Of a stretch of 64,000 bases of DNA, positions 34,734 to 46,527 are shown piece after piece (the stretch's first letter is position 1; each line of letters starts with the position of its first letter). Position numbers and translations under genes: made by a program. Under the pieces are notes generated by a model. The model ran no database searches, was not told the DNA's origin, and saw only the letters and a list, made by a program, of their open reading frames with translations. This DNA comes from Meandrina meandrites (taxonomy: Eukaryota > Cnidaria > Anthozoa > Scleractinia > Meandrinidae), in contig OY855910.1 in NCBI GenBank assembly GCA_963693305.1, positions 24,644,359 through 24,708,358 on the forward strand, written 5' to 3'.

Positions 34734-34865
34734 GTTGTTTTATGTTTTATGGGATAATGCATTATCCACTCGGTAGCGAGTGAATAATGCGGCATTAGCC
34801 CGAGATAGCGAACCAATCAGATTGCTGGAATAGCCAAGATCACTGAGTGTGTATATACAATTATT

Positions 34866-35316
34866 CCATGAACGCGCGTTTGATATGAGATGGTAGATAG
34901 CCAACAAGGCAAGTAGTGCCGAGTTGGTTACAATTATGTCGTATCCAACAAACAGGAGTGGATTAATTGTTTTCACCCAAAGAGTTGCAATATTTGAGCT
35001 CCCCGGCTGTTCTCGCTGACGCGTGAACATACCACATTTGTGGTCTATGGTATATGAGCTCATATAATATGATCCATTGTATGGTATATTATATTTTGAT
35101 TTTCGTGTATATTTGAATGAGTAAATCCACGGGTATATTTCAAAGTTTAACAATGCATATTTTAAGGTTCCCCAAGACAAACTTTAAGATTTCGCAGTGC
35201 ACAGTCTCATTACAGTTAAGAAATCCACGGCCGGTAATACATTTTTCAGCTTATAAGCCTATGTATCTTCAAAAACGTATCCCCGTTACAAGCCTGCTAA
35301 CTTTTTATTTCTTTAC
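34866..35316. repeat. Edge of duplicated block, 3' of CUB-2
   Basis: 34866-35020 repeats 19132-19290. 35030-35090 repeats a segment near 31080-31115. This marks the seam between the CUB-1 flank and the CUB-2 remnant. No exon following CUB-2 exon 5 is visible here. Confidence 0.5.
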
Positions 35317-36217
35317 CAGATATCACGGAATATTTTGAATATTGTGCTTCGAAACCCCGACCAAGTGAAAAGCCTGCATGGAACTTCACAAACATCTGGA
35401 GCGCTTTCCATTTACATGGAATTTCGGTGAAAATTTTTCGACAAATGGAACGGTACAACTTTTTTCAACACCTAAACGGAACGAAAAGATGCTGTTCCTT
35501 TTGAAAATTCCATTCTGATAGCACTGCGAGAGCCTGGGTCACAAAAAGAAAATGGCGATCGAGGGTGAAACTTTTCTACTGAATCTTCCGTCTTCATGAA
35601 GCCTTGGAGAAAGTTCAAGGGAAAATCTCTCGCTGCTTGTGAAGGAACGTTCTCTATCTACACTCGACAGGAATTTTGGATTAATTTGAATCGATTAAAC
35701 GGGTACGTTTCAGCGTTCTTTGGGTCACTTGTCGACCTTGCTCTATGAGCGAACAGACTGGTTGTTGCAAATGGAACAGAAATTTTCCGGTCATTCCGGG
35801 AGAAACGGGAAAAGAGGAATACCTCTGAAGGTATTCCTTTTTTTCCGAAAAAATTCCAGTGGAAAGGCCCGTTCCATTTGATTTCCCACCGGAACAACCG
35901 GTTTTTCCACACAAATGGAAAGCGCTCCAGGTTACCGCTTGAAACCTCTTCCTGGTTAGAATTGTGACAGGAACGCCCCCGAAAAAGAGAGCTTGTCGAC
36001 GCACCATCATAAACCTCTACATAAGTGCAAGAATCTGAACTGCAAGGAAGAGAACATGAACCAAGGGTGAAATTAGTGAATGCAAACTTCACACGCTTGC
36101 CAGCTGGTACGGTAATTCTCCAGGTGCAAAACTTGGATGGAAGATATTTGTCCACAGGGTAGTTTGGGCTGCCCAATTTCCCATTACCAGAGAGAGGAAC
36201 TGATTCAGTAGGACAAA
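35317..36217 (-). pseudogene. CUB-2 exon 5 (third CUB domain), split by a transposon
   Basis: Minus strand. Acceptor AACTTTTCAG before TTTGTCCTACTG, donor GTAAAG after 35317. Before the insertion: CPTESVPLSG...GSPNYPVDKYLPSKFCTW, then FTNFTLGSC and YVEVYDGAST, up to NQEEVSSGN. After the insertion: MFVKFHAGFSLGRGFEAQYS. Without 35396-35930 the exon is one open CUB of about 120 residues in the right frame, so the insertion is the only lesion seen. Its 535 bp shift the frame and add stops. Confidence 0.85.
35396..35930. mobile_element. 535-bp TIR element inside a CUB exon
   Basis: Ends CTGGAGCGCTTTCCATTT and inverse. Removal joins codon GGT AAC to ATG TTT exactly, in frame, with no duplicated and no missing base. 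GGAAC/GTTCC blocks recur in both arms. No target duplication can be found. Confidence 0.75.
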
Positions 36218-36802
36218 CTGAAAAGTTAACACAATGTACAAAATAAATACACGGAAGACAAGAATTACTTCAGGATTAATGTATTTACCTAGCTGTTCAA
36301 AACAACTACAGACTTGGGTTGCTAAGTGGACTGAATTCCACAAAACAAGTGACAACTGAATTAAAATCATTTGCTGCAAACTTGAGCAAAAGTACATGAC
36401 ATTGAGATAAGAGAACACTTTATATAAAAATTACACTTTAAAGATACCAAATGTGTCTTATTAATGAACCAAACATTTGAATTTCTTCTCCCTCTTCCTA
36501 TTAAATGTGATTGGAGTTGAACGATTGGGACAGCACCACTCTAACAAAAACGTTTTCAGAGGAAAGGTGTTCACACATTTAGCTATGACTTCCAATGATT
36601 ATGAGGGTCTTGGCAGACTTTCATACTGAACATTTTTTGACCCCCTCCCCAACCTAAAAAATTACTCGTCTACAGACCAAATTTGGCATTGTAAGATTTC
36701 ACGAATCTGGCTCTAGATGTGAACAATCTGGATTGCATAAAATGAACACTCGATTGACTGAAATGCTCATTTATCAACTATGAATCAGTGGTCGACACTT
36801 AC

Positions 36803-37565
36803 CAGGAGGTGTGAAGTTCAAGTAATAGATCAAAAACGAGTGCGAGTTTTTCATCAGGGGTTCCAAACACCGAGAAAAAAATGAAAGCACGACGCCGAAG
36901 GCGGAGTGCTTTTATTGTTTTGAGGTGTTTGGAACCCCTAATGAAAAACGAAGCACGAGTTTTTGAGCTGGCTTCTCAAATGCAACAATAGGAAATTATG
37001 CAGTGACATGTTTCGTCAAATGACACAATAAGAAATTATTCAGTGTCAAATGTTTGCCCTTTTTCGTAAGAACGCGATTGCATGCATGATTCATTAGCGT
37101 CCCAGCCATCGGCGAGGAAGGATCGGCGTGGTTTAGGAGCCGAAAATGGTTTACGATGAAGAGAATTAAGTCAAGAAAGCCGTATTCCCCGTCAACAAGG
37201 TATAGAAGCAAATACGCATTAACATTTTTAAACAATGGCGAAGAAATCTCATTTTTAGCATCAGAGATAAAACGCAGCTTCAAGCTGTCAAGAAATGAGT
37301 AATATATTAAATTTTTTTGGTTCACCACATATTGTCCCACTTGCAGCTCCATTTTCTTTGTAGCCATTTTGGATTTTCAGAGAATCACAGCCACATAAAT
37401 TACACTGGAAGATGTCCATGCTTTTATCAATTACTAGCTTCACACGGTTTCCCTTGTTGGCTGTGATTTGCCAGTTGCAGTCTTGGTTGTTTGGATACCT
37501 TCTGGGGAAGAAAGGACTGGTGATAACACCTGATGTTTCATTCAACTGGGCCATTGTTGGACATA
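36803..37565 (-). pseudogene. CUB-2 exon 4 (second CUB domain), broken
   Basis: Minus strand from acceptor CTCAG before 37565. It matches CUB-1 exon 4 almost exactly for the first 80 codons (MAQLNETSG to ICGEP). A small deletion in CCAAATCC then shifts the frame near 37312. About 36 bases near the end are replaced by a 420-bp insertion (about 36823-37245). The final CACCTCCTG and GTAAGTG donor remain at 36803. Confidence 0.85.
36823..37245. mobile_element. Insertion with inverted repeat in CUB-2 exon 4
   Basis: The first part holds a long imperfect palindrome: AAAAACGAGTGCGAGTTTTT and GGGGTTCCAAACACC at the left against GGTGTTTGGAACCCC and CACGAGTTTTT at the right (about 36832-36965). The remainder (36970-37245) is unclassified. 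It replaces rather than simply interrupts the exon, which suggests insertion plus deletion. Confidence 0.55.
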
Positions 37566-38176
37566 CTGAGAAGCAAAGAAATCAAAAATATAATTAATAT
37601 GAATCGAATTGTTATATCATCAAAATACATATAAAAGGTGTATGGTATAGCAGAATTCCCTTGCACTGTTGGTATTGTAGCACAGTATTGCAATGATGAT
37701 GATGATGATGATGATAATAACAGAATACCTAATGCCTTTTATGGTCACATACATTAGGCCATATTTGTCTTCCTATTTGGTTTGAGTTTCTCTTTGGGAA
37801 TTATGATTTAATTATATATCCCAACCGCTTACCAAACTCTGCTGCCAAGGTGATTTCTCGAATAGCTTTCTACATGTACACAGACAATATTTAAGACAGG
37901 GAAATGGTTTCTATGCTCCATGTGTTTTTTCATGGTTTAGCAGTTTCTAATATGTTATAGGCATTATGCCCCCCTTGGTAATTTGTTCGAATTTATCCAA
38001 CTGCCAAGTTATGCCAATCAGATCAGAAGTTAATGGGCTTATTTAACTTTCCAAAATAAAAGCAGGTGTTGGCCAAAAATAGAAGCTTTCTCTAATTAAC
38101 AATTTTGCTTGTTTGTGCTTTTCCTAGACACATGTTTCAACTAAATGCAAACTTCGGTGCATGTGTGTTTACTTAC
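37566..38176 (-). other. CUB-2 intron between CUB exons
   Basis: Matches the first part of the CUB-4 intron (62590-63010) and lacks the LINE present in CUB-1 and CUB-3. It therefore groups CUB-2 with CUB-4 for this intron. A GAT microsatellite lies at 37694-37715. Confidence 0.55.
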
Positions 38177-38544
38177 TGTCATTTTCAAAGATCGCCTCAT
38201 AAGATGCATTGAATCCTGAGAAAACATTGTTTCCAAAAATCAGTCTCACTTGAATGAAATTCCCGACGGAGTATACTGGAGCCGGAATTTTTTGACCACA
38301 AAGTTTGAATTCTTGAGCGTCATCATCTGAAGCAACGTTTGTGATGAACACTTTGGCACCACCAAGAGTATTTCTACAGTCCGTTGGCTGACCTGGTTCC
38401 AGTGTAAAGCTGTGGAACGTAAGTTTGATGATACGACCAGCAGGAACTGTGATATTCCAGGCATAATCTTTGTTTGAACAAAATCACCAGGAAAATTTTC
38501 GCTGGTTAGGAATCCGCTAGTTCCACCAAGGGCATCTCTACATG
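38177..38544 (-). pseudogene. CUB-2 exon 3 (first CUB domain), frameshifted
   Basis: Minus strand, 368 nt against 369 in the intact copies. One base is missing in the T/A run near 38473, just after GDFVQ. In addition the conserved DC(T/A)W cysteine codon TGT is TAT (Tyr). Splice sites (TTGTAG, GTAAGT) are kept. The rest is nearly identical to CUB-1, so decay is recent. Confidence 0.88.
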
Positions 38545-38661
38545 CTACAATGAAAAAAGGGTAAGACATAATTGCTGCCTTTTTATGGAAGGACATAGTT
38601 ATGTTTGTTGGTTACATATATAAGAAGGACTAAAGGGAATACATGTCCTTTAAACATAACT

Positions 38662-38716
38662 GATGGCCTGGATGGTTAGCACCTGGCTTTTACCCAGGAT
38701 GCGAAAAGAGGGTATC
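38662..38716 (+). repeat. tRNA-like (SINE-type) segment, CUB-2 copy
   Basis: TGATGGCCTGGATGGTTAGC with hairpin CCTGG-CTTTTAC-CCAGG. Paralogue of 22103-22156 at the same intron position. Confidence 0.35.
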
Positions 38717-38817
38717 CAAAATTTTTTATTAAGCCTGACTCCACTCCAAGGAGGGTGTGAGAACAAAAAGCACGAAAGGTGTATTCTGCAGTTAGACAAG
38801 TTTCCAGTATTTAAAAG

Positions 38818-39892
38818 TGTTACGGAGAATTTACCGTATTCGAGTCATTTCTATGTTTAACCGTATTTAGCATTTTAAAAACACTTACAAAAGCCAGCAG
38901 CACCTGATTAGCCAAAAATATCTGTTGATCTATTATTTTGGTCGTTTAATATAAAAAGGCGTAAAGTTTAAATAATAGATCGTTCCTTTTTACTTCCGAA
39001 CTTTTTGTGTCACTTATTTTTAGTAATAGCGATTGTTTTGGTTTATTACCGTAGCTAATTACTTAAGAGTTCCGCGCTTGTCGCATTTCTAAAATGTGTT
39101 ACATTTTCTCAGTATTTAATTTAGTTTTCGGAGTGTTTTTCTAAATAAGTCTCGTGCCGATCTCGCCTCTGCTGTTCACTTGAATAGGATTAATTAACTA
39201 CCTGTTGGTCGCTGACTCATCGCGTTTTAATTGTGAATACATTTGCTGACACATCCAGTTTCTTTAATTAATGTTTTAGTTACTTGATATATTTGAGGCG
39301 CGATCGGTCGGCAAGAAACCGCTCGTTAACACTTCAAAATTTATTAGCTATTAACTAGTTTTAATTTCGTTCGGTAGTTTTAATTTAGTGTAATTTTAGT
39401 TGTAACTTTCTCCGCCAAGCAACGAACACTTTTAACAATAAACTCGGAAAGTTAAGTTAGAATTTTTATTATGTTGCGCTATCCTCAAAGGACTTGTAAT
39501 CACCTTTGACATCTTGGTGTTAGCGCACTTATTTTACTCTGTTAACAATAGACGCGTGTACGAATCATATATAAGTAACCGCATTTGTAAAGGTTTTTCG
39601 ATTACATTTCTTGGATTACATTTCTTCGATCACATTTCTTCGACCACGTTTCTACGATTACACACTAAGTTGGAATAAATTGCTGTTGGATCCAAGCTGA
39701 GTTGTTGCTGTTGCTGTCCGTCCAGTTCGTGGTTAGATCCCGGTACCCAAGAGTGTAACGGCTCTTCCCTGCAAGCGAGTGCCCCGTTTGAGTCTAATTT
39801 TCCCCGCAAATTATCGTCGCAGTTGTCTCGTATCTCAAGTTCAGAGTTCGCCCGTGTTCCCGTACGCCCACAAGGAAAAACGTACCGTTACA
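38818..39892. mobile_element. Solo LTR, about 1.07 kb
   Basis: Starts TGTTACGG and ends CCGTTACA (TG...CA), with AAAG (or AAAAG, ambiguous by one A) on both sides. The empty site TATTTAAAAGACCC is at about 22250. An AATAAA polyadenylation signal lies near 39674. No internal retroelement genes follow, so this is a solo LTR of a Ty3- or BEL-type element. Confidence 0.75.
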
Positions 39893-40615
39893 AAAGACCC
39901 TTGTATTCGCAATTTCACTTTAATCAAAAGGGTTTCTTAATAAATAGCTTTGAAGCTTAGCCTCTTAGATAGAATTACATTCCTAGAATAACAAATCTCA
40001 CACAGGAATCTTACATTTGATAAGATCCCTTACTAAGCAAACAGTGACGTTGTTGGAAAATCCCAACAAAATTAATGAAAAAAGGGTACATTCAGACATT
40101 AATGATTATTACAGCAAAGCCTGAAACCCCCTTTGAAAATTGTTTCTGGAATGTTTTTTGTTTCGCAATCAATCAGATGGATGATGAGAACACAAGACAT
40201 ACTGCAGGAGTAATCAGCTGAAGGTTTGGATTAGGGAAATAATGGTAATAATCCCAACCCGGCTGAAAAAACAACAAATTATCCTGAATGTTACATAACA
40301 AAGTGGAGATGTTCAGCTTGGAGTTGCATTCGATGCTGTCCCACTTTGTCCTTTACTGTTGTTTATGCTGGAACATGCATCTTTGTTAAATATGCACATT
40401 CGTACTGAGCATGTACTTTGTTTTTCAATTTCAAACCATGGCACACATCTTGGATACTGGGCTAACTCAATTTGTAATTTCATTACAATGTACATGTACA
40501 CACAAGGTCTAGTGGTACTTTGGTTTCCAGTGTCTGACTCATCTGGCACAATACTATTATTCTGTTGATGGCCAGGAACCAGAGCTTGAGTATCAAGTTT
40601 CAACCCAGCATAATA
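39893..40615 (-). other. Remnant of CUB-2 introns with deletion of exon 2
   Basis: Matches CUB-1 intron 2 up to about 40500, where the sequence ACACACAAG jumps straight to intron-1 sequence (GGTCTAGTGGTACTTTGG). Exon 2 (expected from the 22667-22699 position) is deleted with about 0.7 kb. Similarity to the family ends near 40615. Confidence 0.6.
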
Positions 40616-43600
40616 TGTGACTCTATTTGTGAAAACGACCCTTAACGAAAACGACCGTTGAGCCATTTTTCCGTTTCAATGCATTTTAAACCGTGGAGAA
40701 TGCATTTTGAAAACATTGTCAATGCATTTTGAAACGTTGACAACGCATTTCAACGAAAGAAAAAATTCATTGAAAACCATTTCAATATCATTGCAAAACA
40801 TTTGGAATGCGTTTTTAACTTTGGTAAGTCATTTCAACGAATCCTAAAATCTATTGAGAACCATTTTGAAATCAATGCACTGAAGACCACGGAGCAAATC
40901 TGGATGCACTTTGACATCTTTTCACCACATTTGAATTTGTCGAGCATTGAAAACATTGTCAAAAAAAGTTTAAATTTATGAGTAATGGTGCAGTACAATG
41001 CATTTTACAATGTTGAAACTGTCATTGTGTTGTGAAAACATCAAAAGGCGGCTTCTGAACGGCGCCATTATTATTATAAGCTTAAAATTAATTTTGTCAC
41101 GTTAACTGTACATTGCCGCCAAAAATTGCGTCGTGCCCAATCATTTAGTTTCCAAGTTTTCATTTATGCAAGCTCACAACATTGCTAGTTGCTATATTTT
41201 ATATCATGCTTGAGTACCCATCCATGCCACAAGGTAATTTTGAAATGAAAAGATATCAACGGACCGAATGAAGACCATAAAAGTCCTTCTTCTGGACACA
41301 TAGACTCGAGAACAAGGTTGTCCGAAGATTGACCTGAGATCTGAGTTGATGGAGTTATGACACAATTATAATGCAACTATTATCAAACGACAGTTTTTTT
41401 TTAATAAATCGAGTTCTAAAGAGGAATAATGCATTTGGGGTGAAGAGTCTAAATTTTTCTTAAGTTGGTATGGAGTAACAATCTTTCTTCTGAACACACG
41501 GAATGTTTTTTTTTCATAATCTATCGCAGCATTTCAGGCTTTAAGGGCTAATTAAAATCTTTGAAAGAGCGGCAAGTATATCGTGTTGTGAATCACACTA
41601 CAATATAACGCAACTTTTATGGAGCGACAGGAACAGTTTTAATTTTACTTTTTAGTGAATGAATGGAATTCTAACGGGGCATAATGTATTTGAGGTGAAG
41701 AGTCTAAATGTTTCTTTGAATTAGATGTACGCTTTTCAATTTTCGATAACCTGACACCGAGTATAATGCAGCCAGCAAGGTCACAGAAAGCTTTAAAGTT
41801 TTAAGTAACACGAGACATGGAGCACGACGTGCTTTTGATTATGACACGCGATCTACGAAACCACTCTGTTTATGATGTTTTAATGCCTTGAGCACCATTT
41901 CCTGAAAATATTTTATGTCTAAAGCCTCTGTAGTCAACTTTCAATATTTTCTCTGCTTTAAATTATCCCAAAACTTGGAATAACTTTTTTCGAATGATCA
42001 AAAATTTCATTCAGGAAACGCCGTTGTGGTTTACTTGCCTGGATGATGTCAGTCCAATATTTTGCTGTGCAATAGGATGCTGGCCAACATAGTAAAAATT
42101 GGATCGGCACGTGACCAAAATTCAGAATTTGATTGGTAGCGGATCCCGGATTATTGTTAACGAAGAAAACACTCAATGACCCTCAATTGCGGCGCATGTA
42201 TTCTAAATTACTCTCGTGCTGTACCGACAAACTGTCGCATGGGTTTTGGCCTTCTCTTCTTCAAGGTGAAACGAGGAAAAGCAAAACAAAGAGAAATGAT
42301 GCAAAAATTCTGAAAGATTAATGATCACGTAAACAAGACAGTGACTACATTACAACACATGATATCAATTTGCCTGTTTTGCTGTTATGAGTAATCTCGG
42401 TGAGGACAAACTTTAGTTGTAGCTAAACGTTTCTCACCCCTGACAATGCAAACGCCTGCAGAGAGTTTTAATTATCTCGAGAACTCTTTTGAACGGTTCT
42501 CTTCTTCCTGTCGAGTCTCAGTTACAATCTTCATTTTGTTTATCTCACATATACCGCTTGTCGTCTTGCAAATTTCGACCGGTGGACTAACGGAGTCTTT
42601 TATCTGGTTAAGTAGTTTGTATCTGGAAAATCGCGATCAGTTTGGACTGAGTCTTGCTTATAATTTGTAAACTCTGCCTATAATTCTGGCTCTGCTCCGG
42701 CCCGGGTGCTCTGGCAATTACTGTTGAATCGAATTAACGATGAATGTTACTCGAAAGATATCACATTTCCTGCAAATAAATGGCATTGATTCCTTGATCT
42801 ATTGTAAAACTTTTATCGATCGTAGTAAGCGTTCGCAAAAATTAAAAAAAAACAACTTTGATGCGTTTGCTTTCGTGACTGCATGATAAAACTTTCACCT
42901 CACGAACTCATCATTACCCAACGATTCCATGCGGCCATGTTCGAGCAAATCGAGATTTATCTGTTATACAAACTGTATATTCTGACTGTAAGTACATTCT
43001 TTATATATACACGCAACCTTCAATGATTGCCTTCTCGGGCTTTAGAGTGCTGACGTTAATCAATCGAGGTGTCAAGTCTCGTGTGAGGTCTTTGTGCAAT
43101 GAAGTAGAACATGCAAAGACGCGAATGGGCTTCTTCCTATGCGATCGACCGAAACGTGAATCAACTATTTTTTCGAGTCAAAAAGAAATAAAGTTTCGTC
43201 GAGGATATTGCTCCGCATTTTTTTGTTCCCAGCATCAGCATTGAGTGGTGACTCAAAAGCTATCACAACTCACCGCTTCTCAGCATTTCGAAGTACTTAA
43301 GGTGTCTCAGTTTTGAATACAATTTTTTTCTGGACCAAACATTTTCAATTGGCCGTTTAGCAAACTTTCCAGGCTTGATCTTTATCCTTCACGCCTGGCT
43401 TTATAGCCGGTTTTAAGCTATTTTTAGCGATGTTCTCGAAGTGGTGTGCATACGCTTTCAAAATTGCTTTCCCACCTTGTCTCCCTTAGTACATGATAGA
43501 CAGTTGAGGCTCCAAGACGACAAATAAAGGACACCAGGTAAGGTTTCAAACTTTATTTTAGCTTTTCAAAGGGGAAAAAATGATGTTTTAATCTTGATTT

Positions 43601-43617
43601 CAAATCGATACAAACTC
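40616..43617. other. Spacer between CUB-2 and CUB-3
   Basis: No gene that I recognise. 40670-40880 is a degenerate tandem of AATGCATTTTGAAAAC-like units. Around 41395-41470 and 41645-41725 two blocks repeat (GGGGTGAAGAGTCTAAAT and GAGGTGAAGAGTCTAAAT), about 250 bp apart. A plus-strand open frame at 42446-42670 has a hydrophobic stretch (TIFILFISHIPLVVL) but no homologue or splice context. 43300-43390 is repeated near 47955-48030. Confidence 0.4.
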
Positions 43618-43625
43618 TTAAAGTA

Positions 43626-43692
43626 TAGCCTGTGTACAGCCGACCCGCTCCCCTCAAAAGAATCGGGGAGCGGGACGGATGTACACAGGCTA
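43626..43692. mobile_element. 67-bp hAT-type mini-MITE
   Basis: Starts TAGCCTGTGTACAGCCG and ends with its inverse. 8-bp near-duplication TTAAAGTA/TTATAGTA outside (43618-43625 and 43693-43700). It can form one hairpin. Shares TAGCCTG ends with the next element. Confidence 0.65.
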
Positions 43693-43740
43693 TTATAGTA
43701 CGCTTTGCTAACCTGTGGATTTGTTTGAGAATTTGTTTCA

Positions 43741-44112
43741 TAGCCTGCGTTGTAGCCGAACAAAACCCTGGTATGCAAGGTAAACCCTGGTTGCCCCCCA
43801 AAAACTTTCACAGATCCCCTATGTCAGATAGTTCGAATCTCTCATCACCGCTTGAAACGCTAATTTCCAATGCTCTGCCGTGATCGCCGCCGTGTTTATT
43901 TTGTGTATCTGGCATTCATCGAAAGCGTAACTATGGTTTCACGTGATCCACTCGACCAATCACGGTACACGAAAGAACGGCCATATACAAGAGCCAATTA
44001 GAGGCTATTATAGAAAACCCTGGTAACTCGCGGGGGGCCGGAACAAACTTCTGGTCGCTGGTTCGCAGACGGACTATACCAGGGTTTAGCGGTTCGGCTG
44101 CAACGCAGGCTA
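43741..44112. mobile_element. 372-bp hAT-type MITE
   Basis: Starts TAGCCTGCGTTGTAGCCGAA and ends with its inverse. Perfect 8-bp duplication TTGTTTCA (43733-43740 and 44113-44120). 8-bp duplications and TAG-type ends fit hAT. No coding capacity. Confidence 0.8.
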
Positions 44113-44609
44113 TTGTTTCATTGAGTTGAAATAATTTCTGTGCTTTGTTTGTATTACCTTCTTTGAGACCAAAAAAAACTTCTTGCTTCCATGAATCGCC
44201 TTCGCAGTTAAGCTTCAATGGTTTGGATACGGTAGATCACATCTGATCACACATACAGCACATGCCAATTACGTATTTCTGTCGTTTTTGAAACACGGAA
44301 ATTTTTGAAGACATACAGGAATTCAAGTACACCAAGCACGTAAAACGAAATATTTCAAGCAAATAAAGGACGTGCATCAACCCAGTAAAACTACACCAAG
44401 CAATTAAGTAAAAGTACAATGAACAAGTAAAGTAAGTCAGGTGCACTATATATGGCATTCACCCATGGAAATTTCGCTTTGGTGGTCAGTTTCCGCTTAA
44501 AGTTGGATCAAGTTGTTCAGTTCCCCGTTAAACAGTTTCACTCGCGAGATTACAAGGTTTCTACTGTGCAAAAGAGCCGTCGTGGAACAGCAACATTCCC
44601 AGTTACAAA
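44113..44609 (+). promoter_or_regulatory. 5' flank of CUB-3
   Basis: The last 100 bases before the ATG are diverged relatives of the CUB-1/CUB-4 flank (GTTCAGTTCCCCGTTAAACA, then AAGGTTTCTAC). Further out there is no similarity. No TATA box called. Confidence 0.35.
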
Positions 44610-44652
44610 ATGGCTGTCCTTATTTGGGCATTGAGGTTTATACATATGTTAC
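44610..44652 (+). CDS. CUB-3 exon 1 (start of signal peptide)
   Basis: ATG at 44610 in context aaaATGG. Codes MAVLIWALRFIHML plus one base, donor GTAAGT. Four codons longer than in the other copies but in the same phase. Joined to exon 2 the leader is MAVLIWALRFIHML-LVLVVPHVASN, a good signal peptide, which supports the call despite divergence. Confidence 0.72.
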
Positions 44653-46382
44653 GTAAGTATACTAAAAGTATCATTGACGTCGGCTGTATAAATTTGTTTC
44701 GGTAAGAATAAGAGTGGCATTTCTTGATTCGTTTAAAAGGTATCTAGCTACGGTAATCTTATACTCTTTTGTTCAATATTTTTGTCAAAGTTCGAGTATA
44801 TATTAGCCATGCATGCGTTTTCCATCGAAAGTAAAAGTACTTCATAATTATTTTCAAAATCCGTACTCATTTAACGAATCGTACCAGTTCGTACAAATGG
44901 TGGATGCGATATTTGATCCTTTGACTTTTCGTACGATGCATTCCACTAGGAGACTTGAATTGACACATTCTAGCTCGAGTGAGAGATGAATCCGTTTAAC
45001 GATTACTTGTACTATTGCTGGTTTTCACTATCACGCAATCGAAACCTTTCAACTATACAGAAGCTATGAATTATTTCAATTTCTCCAAAGTTTCAGGGCG
45101 TGCGGTGTACCGTTCGTGAGTTATTTTTCGAACCTTTCCACGCAAATTTATAAAGCTTAGTATGGAGACGCCATATTTGTGCCCTTCCGAGGGACACAAA
45201 TATGGCCTCGGTGATATCAGAGAAACCATCTGGAACTCACTTCTGTTTACAAGAGCGACTATCTTTGACTCATGTGCTAGTAACTTTTACATAAATACCA
45301 CTTATTATATCTGAAATGTTCAAATGGAAAGAAATGGCCAATTTTTCGACGGAGAACTCAAATATTCAAAACGCTCTGTTTTGAAAACGAATGACACTAT
45401 CGAGTTCGAAATTTACAAAAAAGATATAATTTTAGTTTGTCTTGCGCCTATAAATGACAACAAAGGCCTTGTAAATTTTGATTTCAGAATTTTATGACGT
45501 AACATGAAAACCAAGAATTCCTGAGATTATGGTAAATTTGGTAGTTGATCCATAGAAGATCCATATGATGTATCTCTTTGTCTTATTCGGTGGTTTACGG
45601 TGTGGGGTATGAATTTGGCTTTCTTTTTTTCCTTGACTGTACGATTTAAGGTTACCGTATACCTTCGCGGGTGTCTTTCGCGAAAAAAAATATTTGCGCA
45701 CTATCTTAAACGCAACCACCACAAACTATATATCAGTACAAAGCTAATGAAATGCACTATTCGGTAAAAATTATTTTTCTTTGATTTTTTCTAATCGTAA
45801 GGAGAGTGCGTCCCAAAAGCCCAAAACGACTGACGTCTACTTGAGCGAATTTATCGGGTATTGAATTAGACCGCACAATCAAAACTACTGCATTATATCA
45901 ATCACAAGGCATCAATCTTGAAAACCGTGTCAGGCTTTGCCAATGTTCCTATTGGTTGCTTCGCAATTTTTCTGTCAATTTTGATGATCAAAAACTTACC
46001 GAAGCCTTTTACGACGAAGGCCATTGCGGAAGATCAATAACGAAAAACGGAAATCCCTCACACGGTTTTTCTGTTCGATGTCTTGGGCAACTTCGGGCCA
46101 AATTTCAAGGCAATCCGTCAAATTTACGTACCCTATAAATTCGTTTAAAGCGAGCGCACTCGCGTAAAAACGAAATAGGTTTTTTTCGCTTCTAAAGGAT
46201 TACAAACATTTCACGCCCTTGCTGCGCCACATGTCAACACTTTGGATACTCCCGATGCCGACAGCCAATAGAATGTCAGGACGTCCCACGAGACTACTGG
46301 TGTCGACTAGCATCTCGCGGGAAAGTAGTTGCACGCGTGACCACAGCTCGTTTGATTTGAATTTGTCGGATTTGTTTCTAAA

Positions 46383-46495
46383 ATGCCGGGCAAGAGAAAA
46401 AGTTCAAAGAAAGGAAAAACTGCAACTTCGACGGTGGCGACGTCTGCATCTATCGATCCAAAAGAGCAGCTTCAGGCAGAAATGCGGTCGCTGGG
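46383..46495 (+). CDS. Exon-like frame inside the TTAA element
   Basis: ATG at 46383 (aaaATGC), reading MPGKRKSSKKGKTATSTVAT and on to EQLQAEMRSLG, then a possible GTATGT donor at 46496. The basic start followed by an acidic/helical segment looks like a genuine protein N-terminus, possibly a host first exon picked up by the transposon. I do not recognise the protein. Confidence 0.3.
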
Positions 46496-46527
46496 GTATG
46501 TCGAAGTATATTATTTCTATCTGGAAT

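Larger units (their letters stand above)
33544..34856. mobile_element. 1.3-kb insertion with recombinase relic, 9-bp duplication
   Basis: ACAATTATT occurs at both borders (33535-33543 and 34857-34865). The empty site is at about 19125-19133. No clear terminal inverted repeats. It carries a tyrosine-recombinase-like relic on the minus strand and an internal inverted-repeat element (33597-34021). The carrier class is uncertain. Confidence 0.6.

Noticed and set aside
42446..42670. 74-codon frame with a hydrophobic segment, possible membrane protein
   Set aside because: No homologue, no splice or codon evidence, and the hydrophobic stretch can arise by chance in AT-rich DNA.
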